Source: Caenorhabditis elegans
Lineage: Eukaryota > Nematoda > Chromadorea > Rhabditida > Rhabditidae
Length of the DNA stretch: 64,000 bases
NCBI RefSeq assembly: GCF_000002985.6
Contig: NC_003284.9
Span: forward strand, 2,790,001 to 2,854,000
Direction of reading: 5' to 3'
Shown here: piece by piece, positions 24,126 through 33,594 of the stretch
Layout of the letters: each line of letters starts with the position of its first letter
How positions within the stretch are numbered: position 1 is the first letter of the stretch
Position numbers and translations under genes: made by a program
Notes under the pieces: generated by a model
Databases searched by the model: none
What the model saw: only the letters and a program-made list of their open reading frames with translations
Told to the model about the DNA's origin: nothing

Positions 24126-25249
24126 TATTTATGACGTGTTAATACCTGAATTTAATTTGTTTTTTACTTTAAAGAAGTTTCAAAGTGTGAAGACAATGAG
24201 GATTTAAAAAATTAATTTTAACCGTATAGTTAAAATACTCCCTAGTTAGGTAAGTAAATTTTTTTCTTATTCAAATATAGGACAAACACATCATTTTTAC
24301 ACAAAAATGATGAAAAATAAGCTTTCAATTTTTGTTTGAAAAATGTAGTAACACACAATGTATCATTAATATTGAGAAAACCATAATCTGAAAATTATTG
24401 TTTATGAATTTTCCAAAAAGAGATGTGATTCCTATCACAACCAAAACTTCTTTTTTTTTCTCTACCTATCTATGTCTCTTATCTCAATTAATCAAAAAAA
24501 AAGAAGGAGTGTGCAATATAAAGTCTTGTGTTCTCCCACGATGAGAAGGACGACGAGAGAAATCAATAGACTGCTTTTGAGTGGCCACGCACAAGCAAAA
24601 TGGACATGACGAATAAGACGAATAGGACCGAATAAGCAATGGCTCTTCGCGTACACGTTTTACTGATGGATGAGATATAAATATTTTAAATTAGTTTTTG
24701 AATTATCTGAGAAAGATCCCAAACTTTTTGTAAGACTTCTCTAATAATTTCACAAAATTTTAGTACAGAATTTTTTGAAATCTGTGGCTTTTTTGCCGAA
24801 AATACAAGAAAACAGTGCCAATATACCGAATACAAATATAACTTTGAAAAAATTTAAGAATATTTATGAATTATGTACAATTTTTTTTCAATTTTGCAAC
24901 AGTGACGTCATTTTTGACATTTTTGCGTTTTCCGGTCATATGAATTGATTTTTGTTTCTTTTTCTTGGTGTTATGATATGGAACATAATTTGTGAAATTT
25001 TCACATTTTTTTCCGAGGAAAATTGTTTTTTTTTAATAATAGATTTTGGATTTTTTGATGCCATTTTCAGAGTCACATTTAAGGTATTGTCAGTGGGGTT
25101 TTTTAACAAAAAAGAAGAAACATTACCAATATACCGAATATAACTGTGAAAAAACATTTATAGAATTTTTCCAAATTTATCACCTCTGTGAGTCTGGAAA
25201 TTTTCATCTGAAAATTTAAAACTGAAATCAGTGCATTTCCTATGGTTAA
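24126..25249. other. Upstream region of the minus-strand gene
   Basis: Probable promoter DNA of the 20.5-24.1 kb gene, then AT-rich sequence. 24530-24660 is less AT-rich, with GA/CG-rich words (GGACGACGAGAG). No gene supported. Confidence 0.35.
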
Positions 25250-25630
25250 CAGTGGATTTTTGTCTCTGGCGCCAACAGAAGTCTCACCACAATGGTGGAT
25301 GGGCGAAAACATCGCTTCCACAGGTAAACCGCGTCATGCGAGCAACCGGTGAATAACAAACGAACAGCCGCTAACACGCGAATATATGGCCAATTACAGA
25401 CGAAAAACCGCAAACATGCGAAAACCGGACCGGACGAATGATTTTTGCTTGATTTTGAGAAGAACCGCTTTCGGTGAGGATTGCGCAAAAGTAAGATGAG
25501 TGGTTGAAATGGGTGACAAAATATTTTCAGCAATTTTTTCGAACCGGGACACACGAATATTCGGTGAATATCCGGCCGCCAACCGACGAGCGTCGGATAA
25601 ACCCAGTAACAACCGCCGTAAAAAGGTGAA
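25250..25630. other. Isolated higher-GC segment, possible decayed element
   Basis: A 380-base block of higher GC content stands out from AT-rich surroundings, with repeated words such as GCGAAAACCGG, GCGAATAT and CGGTGAATA. The minus strand is open for 140 codons (25246-25668), but the product is Cys/Phe/Arg-rich and looks like the reverse of an Arg-rich frame. I cannot assign it. A degenerate mobile element or repeat is the simplest reading. Confidence 0.35.
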
Positions 25631-25849
25631 AAATCACATTGAGCCAAATATGTGATTGCAAACAACAAATAATTATGTGAAAAATATTTTCCACTAATTT
25701 TTAAACTTTAATAAGCCCCCCATTATGATTCCTCCGTTCCAATTTTGATCAAAAGGGTCCCCCCTTATGGTTGAAAAAAGTTTTTCGCCTAAACTTCTTT
25801 TTTTTTAACTTTTCAAAATTTGCTCAGATGTTACAGAAAATGCAATGTT

Positions 25850-26335
25850 TGTAGTCTTTTTTAGTTTTAATGTTCTAAACACGATTTCAGACCAAAATCT
25901 AAGGTGTAGTAGAACATCTAAGTTCAAAAACGCTTTCACTTTGAATGCTTATATCTCAGTGGAAAAATTTTTTATGACAATGAGATAAACTACAAAGTTC
26001 TTTATCTTAATCTGAAGTACAGTTTTATAGCTGATCATTTTTTATCAAAAAAATCGGTGGCCGAGATATGAACAGAAAAAAAGAAGAAAATAAAAGCATG
26101 AAACTGCCGCAATTAACACAACTTTATCTCGACCACCAATTTTTTTGAGGAAAAACGTTCAACTACAAAGTTGTACATTAAATTAAAATAATTAACTTTC
26201 TAATTGATCACTTTGTCATAAAAAATTTTTCCACGGATTTAAAAGCATCCAAAATGAAAGCGTTTTTTGAACTTTTTGAGATTCTATAATACCTCAGGTT
26301 TTCGTTTGAACGCGTGTTCAGAACATCGAAACTGA
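25850..26335. repeat. Diverged inverted repeat, about 200-bp arms
   Basis: The left arm carries AACGCTTTCACTTTGAATGC and CAGTGGAAAAATTTTTTATG. The right arm carries CATAAAAAATTTTTCCACGG and AAAATGAAAGCGTTTTTTGA in inverted order. Arms differ by many substitutions, so it is old. No coding capacity. Confidence 0.6.
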
Positions 26336-26548
26336 AAAAAAAAATTTTTTTTCAAAAATAATCAAATATTTATCAGATATTGCAGAACTATGCTTACTGT
26401 GATGTTTCTATACATCAACTAGCACAATTGTATGCTAGAAGTTGATTAATCATCTTTATTGAAGCTGATTTATGGAGAAAAATTGATTAATAGTATTCTT
26501 TTAATCATGACGATTTCCAAAATATACCTCTAAAAAAGTACTGAAAAA

Positions 26549-26655
26549 AGTTTGTCACCTTGGAGACTTTGTCACTTTGGAGACTTTGTCTCAAAGAGAC
26601 CCTTGTCTCCTCAAAGTTTGTCATCTCGGAGACCGGGCCAACAACAGGAGACACT
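26549..26655. repeat. Short minisatellite, about 17-bp unit
   Basis: Degenerate tandem copies of TTGTCACCTTGGAGACT: TTGTCACTTTGGAGACT, then TTGTCTCAAAGAGACCC, then inverted-looking variants (GTCATCTCGGAGACC). Units also contain the palindrome GTCTC/GAGAC. Confidence 0.6.
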
Positions 26656-26940
26656 TTCATGAAAACAATTTGCAGATAAAAAGACAATCATAATTTTGGG
26701 AAAAAAATTTCGATTTATTTCAAATACTTTAAAAATTCAAATGTGAAACAACTATAAAGATTTGACTCTTTGCCTTAAATTTTGTCTGGAAATGTGCGTC
26801 TAAAACATTTTTTAAAGGGTTTTTGAGAGTTTTTTTTCCAGTTTTAGATTCTCACTTATGTATTATTTTTCAGATGGTGGAATCTTAAAGCTGTGAACGT
26901 TAATTATGGAACAAGTTTATTGTCTTTTGAAAACTATTAT

Positions 26941-27833
26941 GGTGTCAATAAGTTCCGGGTCAAAATTCATAACTTTTTTCGTGGCATATCGATTTTTTTG
27001 AAAATGTGGGAATTTATGTTATCAAACATGGTCATTCATTTGACGGCACTTTTAAAAAGTTTTGACCACCCCACTCCTAACTCGGAGCCACTTTTTTCAG
27101 GCATCTGCCCGATCTCGCTTCTTTTTAGCTTTTATATGAGGCTTTTGTGCGAATTTTAATCAATTGAGTCTTCTATGCAAGAATACAATAAAAATTTGAA
27201 AAAAAATTCGTTCAACAAAAAAAAAATTTCCATTATCGAAAAAATCATCGAAAATTTTTTTGTCGAAAATTCTTGATTTTTTGTACGGGAATGATGCAAC
27301 CAAGTTTAAACAATTTTTCAACATACAATAAATTTGAATTCAGTGCGTCACACTCAAACGGTGATGAAAAATATTATTTTTAGCCCATTTTTTGAAATTT
27401 TTGAGAATTTCTCGAAATCTAATTATTAATTTCAAATGTTTTGTATGTTAAAAAATTGCTTAAACTTGGTTGCATCATTCCCGTACAAAAAGGCAAGAAT
27501 TTTCGACAAAAAATTTTTCGATCATTTTTTCGATAATGGAAAATTTTTTTTTTGTTGAACGAATTTTTTTTTCAAATTTCTATTGTTTTCTTGCATAGTA
27601 TATTTAACTAATCAAAATCCGCACATAAGTTTCATATCAACGCTAAAAAGAAGCGAGATCGGGCAGATGCCTGAAAAAGGTGGCTCCGAGCTAGGAGACA
27701 TGGGGTGGTCAAAACTTGTTAAAAGTACCGTCAAATGAAAGACCATGTTTGATAAAATAAATGCTCACATTATCAAAAAAATCGATATGCCTCGAAAAAA
27801 GTTATGAATTTTGACCTGGAACTTATTGACACC
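26941..27833. repeat. 893-bp palindromic element with about 390-bp arms
   Basis: Left arm starts GGTGTCAATAAGTTCCGGGT and right arm ends GGAACTTATTGACACC. The arms match over about 390 bp with moderate divergence (for example CATCTGCCCGATCTCGCTTC on the left against its complement near 27656). The centre is about 27330-27440. A foldback or palindromic DNA transposon; no obvious target duplication and no transposase. Confidence 0.75.
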
Positions 27834-30189
27834 CCTAATACAACAAAACGCTTGGTGCTTAACCGTTTCTGAACCAATAATATCTCATTCGAATGGTTCA
27901 ATATTTCAGAAAAAGCAACAAAAAAAACACACAAGAGTACAAAGCCGGTGAAGAAAAAACATTTTCAGTGCGCTATCAAAATTTCCATCTTAACACACTC
28001 GTTTTTATTTTCCAATAAGTTTACTGGTGCTTACTTTGTTCACAGTTAAATTGTTTCCCTTCTTTTTATCAGCTTGTTAAAATAAAGAAGATTTAACCAA
28101 AATATATCATGGTGTTGATCAAGCAAGCCATGTTCGACTTCTTCCAGGCTCTCTGACTCACTCTCAAACTACGAAAACCGTTTGGTTCTCTGAAAACGGA
28201 AAACAAAACTGATTATGAAATAATAATCATAATATTCGTAGTTTTATAATTCAGGGATATCATATTTTATTGAAATCGTAGTTAGCTTGCTCTATATAGT
28301 TGGAAAATTCCATTTCCTTTTATTATTCTTTTTGAATTGTTTTTTTTTCATGATATTCAGAAGTTTCCCAATAAAACTTGAAAAAAAGTCTAAATTTTTT
28401 AAACGATTTATTGAAAATCGGAAAATAAAAGTTTTTGTCACTTTTTTGGATCAAAATTTTGTTCAATTGCCTATTTATTTGCAAAATACCCAGGTTCAAA
28501 ATTGGTATGGGTTCGAACATGTGACAGTAGGGCTTCCATGGCGTCAGGCCCTCCAGGGCCCCACGCAGGCCACCCTGCAGGCCATTTAGGCAGGGAAGCC
28601 TCATGCGACAAGGCTTTGTTTTTTTCAAAATCGGCCAAAAATTTAGTAATTGTCACTTACACGTTTTTTCCCAATAAAAAATTTTCCATTAAAAAATTTT
28701 GCGAAATTTTTGCATAGTTTCATATGTAGTTGATCATTTCGACATTAAAGAAGTGATGCTTTCTTATTCAGTTTCAGTTTCTTAAAACTTCTCAAAATCA
28801 AAAAAGTGTTTCTTCTTTCATTCCAACTTTGTCCATGATTCATACTGAAAAAATTTTAAAAAATGTTTTGCCAACACCTTTTGTTGGTTTTGTTACAGAA
28901 TATCAAAACAGGAACTGGTACACAAACATGTTTTTATTTTCTTTAATCAGAAAAACGAGGCGTTATCAACTTTGTCGCTTGGAGTTTTGAAATTTACCAG
29001 CTTGTCTCCAATTTTAAAACTAAACTACTACAAATAGAGCTTGACGTGGGTTGCAGACGTCATTTAATATCATTCTATGATTCCGTTTACTCATGAGATT
29101 CCAGCTAATTTACACTTTCGATGAAGCAAGTACGCACTCTCCATTTCCTGTGATTGTGCATAACTGGCGTCAAGGTAACCGATGCACACAATACACCGGT
29201 GCCTCTTAGCCCGCCCGACTTCTGATGTGAATCTTGCATTCGAGAAGCAGCACTGGCGGCGGTCGACATGTACATATCACCAGTCTGGCTTTTCCCGTTT
29301 CCGCGAGCAAGCGGCGGGTGGTTGTTGTTATGGGATACCGGAGCCAATTGATAGCAAATCTCCGGTTGCTATTCGTTGCGCACTTTGATTACTTTTTAGT
29401 GCATTTTTCTGCTTGCTTCCGATTGTATTCTTCCGTTTTTTTTTCATTTAGAATTGTGATCTTGCGCACTTTTGAATTGAAATTACCACAAATTTATGTA
29501 TTTCTAATCCTAACACATTTTTATCAAAGCTTTGAGCTGTGTTTTTATGTCTTGTGATCCAACAGAATAAAAATGACCAAACGTCAAATTAATATTATTC
29601 AAAAACATTTTGGAAATGTTTTTATTCACTGTCAAAAAGTGACAATTAATCAGTTCTTAATATTTGAGTTCGACCAAAAAAAAAACACTCCTACGATTTG
29701 TGTTAAAACATGCGAGGGTCGGAACATGCTACAATGCTCTAAATTTCCTTAAAAGCTCTTTTCATATATTTCGGCAATATTCCATAACGTTGTCTGGAAA
29801 TTGAAGGTGTTTACACAAAATCCCCACTGGCGCTACTCCACCTGTAACCATATAATTTAAATCAGCTCTCTCACGCGCATTGCTGCGTATTTCGTAATTC
29901 TGATAGCATAATCATAACCAGAATACGAAAAACTGCTTGTCCCTCCCACAGTAGTCACTCACATGAATGAAATTATCAGAATATCACTCGTGAGCTTTCA
30001 CTTTTTTAGCATGTCTGTTTTCTAACTACACGAGCAGCTGTTTTATTTAAATTGGCCATGGGAGGTTAAGAAAACAAATGAATAGGTGGCCATAAAACGT
30101 GATATTTAAGAGCTCCTGAAGCCACAAATTTCCCACGGAGAAAGCGAAGAGTTAGCTGGCAAAGGGGTACATACTTGAGCAGTAGGATG
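27834..30189. other. Intergenic region upstream of the tetraspanin
   Basis: No gene I can support. It contains a GC-rich repeat island at 28526-28615 and a less AT-rich block at 29105-29390. In that block the minus strand encodes up to 80 residues including MYMSTAASAASRMQDSHQ, but no downstream exon was found. A family 1 terminus (CCACTGGCGCTACTCCACC) is at about 29822. Confidence 0.4.
28526..28615. repeat. GC-rich repeat island with nested hairpins
   Basis: A 90-base GC-rich block begins GGGCTTCCATGGCGTCAGGC and contains CAGGCCCTCCAGGGCCCC and GCAGGCCACCCTGCAGGCC. It ends GGCAGGGAAGCC, complementary to its start. Similar to the island at 36425-36650. Non-coding repeat. Confidence 0.55.
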
Positions 30190-30447
30190 ACCAATTAGCA
30201 TTTCTCGTGCGCTCTCAATCTTGTTCTACTTGCTTAATATCGCTTTTCGGGTTCTTCCTTTTTCTGCGCTGTTGCTCCTTTTTCACGTTTTCCTTCTTCT
30301 TTTTCTTCTTCATTTTTTCTTACCCGTTGTCTCTTGTTGCTCCTCTTTTTCACATTCACATTGGTCGTTGTTCGTTTCATTTTATATCATCATCCGGTTG
30401 TTTCTTGTTTTCAATCTTGCTTTTTTTCCGGCCTCTCGTCTTCCAAG
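30190..30447 (+). promoter_or_regulatory. Pyrimidine-rich upstream/5' UTR region of the tetraspanin
   Basis: About 250 bases immediately before the tetraspanin ATG are overwhelmingly T and C (TTTTCCTTCTTCTTTTTCTTC and similar). This is typical of C. elegans core promoters and 5' UTRs. The overlapping open frames here are artefacts of this composition. No TATA box or trans-splice acceptor stands out. Confidence 0.45.
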
Positions 30448-32027
30448 ATGGTTCAAGGATGTGGTAACAAATGCGTCAAGTACTTTTTCTGGCTCATCAA
30501 CTTTCTGTTCTTTGTAAGTTTTAATAAATTTGAGTATTTTAACGTACAAGCCGAAAATGTGCTCAAATAAACCAATTTTGTAATTAAGATTTTCAAAAAT
30601 TTTTTAAATTTTTTTATAGTTATGGGCACAAAAAATTGTCCTAGTCTCAAAATTGTCCTAGTCTCTTTTGTCCTAGTCGCTAAAATTTCGAATTTTGCAC
30701 AATTTTGGTGGAACTTATCTTTTTTTTGAATTACAATCCTTCTTCTTTGCATGTTTTAGTTGTTTATCTCACCATTTTTTTAAATACAGTAGACCGAAAG
30801 TCGAGGTATCCAAAAATTTCCAAAATTGGCTACTTATCAGCATTGTACCTTAGGCAACGAAATAACGTGAGATAAACGACAAAATATGCAACAAAGAATG
30901 ATAATTCAAAGAAATTGTTAATTTTTTTTTTGAAAAAAAAGGGAAAAAAGTATAAAAAATTGGCTGAAAGTTGGTATTTGCCGAAATAATTTTTTTTGGC
31001 AAATGGCAACTTTTAATTTTTATTTTAAAGTAATAAAATATTTACTTCTACTTCTACATTTAGTCTTATTTTAAAAATGGGTTATCATATCGGAAAAATC
31101 AGTTTCGTTGAAACACATTTTGCGTTTATACGTCACCATAACCGTTACTCCTGTTTTAATTTATATACTATTTTCATGTTCTTGGGGCAATAATCGTCGG
31201 GCTCTCCATATGGATGCTAGTGGACAAGAATTCTCTGAATACGGTGGCAAGTACAGTGAAAGTTGATCTCTCCCAAATTTTGAGTCAAGTGAATATTCAA
31301 CAGGTGATTCAACCATAATTTTAATAATAACTTGTGAGTCAAAATCTACAGCTCAACTCGTTCCTCTACGTTGCGATCGTAATCGGAGGGGCTCTTCTGG
31401 TTCTCGGATTCTTCGGTTGCTGTGGAAGTTGCTGCGAAAGCATCTGTGCTATTTCCATCTACTTCATCTTGGTCCTCATCCTCTTCGTTGTTGAAGTCGT
31501 CGCCATCGTTCTCTACTTTGTTAACAAGACTAACGTAATGTGACGCCTTCCAGATGCTCTCATAAATTCCATGTTTCAGCTTCAACAAGGGTTCCAAACT
31601 ATTTGGCGCGACGAACTGGTTTCAAAGTATAACACTCAACAACAGATTCACCAAGTGCTCGACCAAATCCAATCTAGCGTGAGTTATAATATTTTTAGAT
31701 TTTCACAAGATCAGCTTCAATCAAAGTATGCAATTTTAGCTTCAATGCTGTGGAGCTTCTGGATGCAGTGACTACATACCCTACGGAGCATTCCCAACCT
31801 CCTGCCAATGTGCAACTATCCAACAAGTAACTTGTAAAGCATTTGAGCTCAGACTCTAACCGTTCCAAATTTAGGCTGGATGCGCTACTGTTATCTGGAA
31901 CTCATTTGAAAGCAGCCTGATTTACGTCGCCTTCGTTGGAATCATCATCCTTTTTGTCGAGCTGCTTGCGATGATATTCTCTTGTATCATTATTGGGGCC
32001 GTCAAAGAGAAACGCTCCCAAGCTTAA
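30448..32027 (+). CDS. tsp-17: Tetraspanin
   Basis: Four-pass membrane protein that organises membrane microdomains. Exons: 30448-30513, 31178-31303, 31352-31534, 31580-31678, 31740-31826, 31875-32027; 237 residues, all in phase 0. TM1 spans exons 1-2 (KYFFWLINFLFF, then VLGAIIVGLSIWML). A small loop, TM2 (FLYVAIVIGGALLVLGFFG), the CCGSCC turn and TM3 follow. The large extracellular loop has the diagnostic CCG (LQCCGASGCSDYIPYG) and further cysteines (SCQC, GC). TM4 ends in a short basic tail, KEKRSQA. Exon 2 lacks an AG acceptor: the intron appears to end TTTTCAT just before GTTCTTGGG. The symbol rests on memory that tsp-17 (C02F12.1) lies beside tag-52 on X; that gene has been linked to dopaminergic neuron protection. 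Confidence 0.85.
30550..31161. repeat. Family 3 repeat DNA in tetraspanin intron 1
   Basis: Contains the family words AAAATGTGCTCAAAT (30556) and CGAAATAACGTGAGATAAAC, and ends with the typical terminus AACCGTTACTCCTGTTTTAA about 16 bases before exon 2. Other copies are near 3035, 32180, 35820, 39590, 45360, 48110, 49800 and 55365. Non-coding. Confidence 0.55.
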
Positions 32028-32179
32028 ATAATTCAATTGGTCTTTGTACTTGTTTATGCTTGGCCGTGTTTCACGTTTTGGTCATGAGCCATGAGTTTTC
32101 AATTTTATCAACAAAAACATTTCAAACGAAATTAAGAACACTAGAACTAACTGTAAAATTGCCTGCAAAGATTTGCAAA

Positions 32180-32695
32180 AAATTAGACCCAAAATGTGCT
32201 CGGATGAGCGAATTTCGCAATAAAACTTCTTAACATTTTCCAAGAAACGTTTTATTTCGGTTTGACACTTTATTAAAAATGCCTAATTTTTTCTGAAACA
32301 TCCAATTTTGGTCAATTTTCCGTGTCGCAACAGTCTGAAGTTACATTTTTAAAACAATTATCGTATTTTTTTTATTTCGCTGATGGTGGAACATTTAAAG
32401 CATGTATGTATGTGACCAAATTCTGTAATTTTTGGTCACCATTCAGCTTTAAATGTACCTTAATCAACGGAATAACGTTAGGTAAATGACCAAACTATGC
32501 AATAAAAAATGATAATTGAAAAAAGTCAACCGAAATTGGAGGTTTTCTTGGAACCGCAGAAAAAATTTTTGAATCGTTTTATCGAGAAGTTTCATTAAGA
32601 AAATCGTTTATTTGAGTACATTTTAGGTCTACATTTTAGTATTTTCAGAATATCCAGATTCTTTACTCCTTCTTTAATTTCATTGAAAATTCAGC
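32180..32695. repeat. Family 3 repeat copy in tetraspanin 3' region
   Basis: AAAATGTGCTCGGATGAGCG near the start and TACTCCTTCTTTAATTTC near the end. The middle includes AACGGAATAACGTTAGGTAA. Its sequence includes the AATAAA that probably ends the tetraspanin transcript. Confidence 0.5.
32219..32224 (+). terminator. Likely polyadenylation signal of the tetraspanin
   Basis: AATAAA 192 bases after the stop at 32025-32027, lying within a copy of repeat family 3 (GAATTTCGCAATAAAACTT). If used, the repeat supplies the gene's 3' end. Confidence 0.5.
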
Positions 32696-33577
32696 GTAAA
32701 AGAAGTTTTTGCTCAACATTGCTTAACTTTGGGTGATCATATCTTGAGCGTTTAGTTTTGATAAAAACTGCTAATCAAACCGAGATAATATCACTCAAAG
32801 TGGAGCAATGAAACACGTCACCAAAAAAATTTTTACGGTATTCAATTTACCGAAATATAAAAATTTAGGTGCAATCATTTTCCTACCCCATCATTTTTTT
32901 AGAATGCTCAAATAATGATTAATTTAAATTTAATTTACACGCGAATGTTCATTTTGATACGTGTTTCATTTTTCGGCTCAGAAAACAACATTATTAAGCC
33001 GGAAAATACAGAAAAAGGTCACGTTTTTATCAATGTAAATGTTCTAAAAAGAGGGATGGAGTAGAAAAAGAAATGCACCTAAATTTGTGATGTAGAAAAT
33101 TGGTTTTAATAGTAATGCAATATTTCCCATACTTTCTACTTTCTGTGTGTATCTAAAATTCTAGTAGTAAACAGTTGAAGACAAATTTCGCACATCACCC
33201 TTAATTAGTTTTTTGCAAACCGTTTTATTTCGCCCTACGAGTAAACTGCAAAATTTTCTTACTCTGATAATTTTTTTCAATTTTTGTTCTTTCACCCCCT
33301 TTTCCTCCCTTAACCTAATCCTTTTTTGACAATTTGAAATTGAATGAGTTTTTGCACAATTTTTTAATATGTAACAGACGCAACTGATTAATGTCAAGAA
33401 ATTTTCAAATCATTTTTTTTTCTCATTCAACATGTTCATATATATATATATTTTTTTTTCTTCTCCTATCTCATGAGTTTCATCGCCAAAATAAAGTTAA
33501 TCCAAATACAATTTTACTTCCCAGAAAGATATATAATTAAATACAGTGATAAATCGTTGGTTACAAAAAAATAATAA
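32696..33577. other. Spacer between convergent genes
   Basis: AT-rich DNA between the 3' ends of the tetraspanin (+) and the Ras-like gene (-). No gene or strong repeat recognised. A TATATATATATA run followed by a T-run lies at about 33438-33460. Confidence 0.4.
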
Positions 33578-33583
33578 TTTATT
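33578..33583 (-). terminator. Possible polyadenylation signal of the Ras-like gene
   Basis: TTTATT on the plus strand, i.e. AATAAA on the coding strand, 11 bases past the stop codon at 33595-33597. It implies a very short 3' UTR, which is not unusual in this species, but a later site is possible. Confidence 0.35.
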
Positions 33584-33594
33584 GAATTTTGCAA

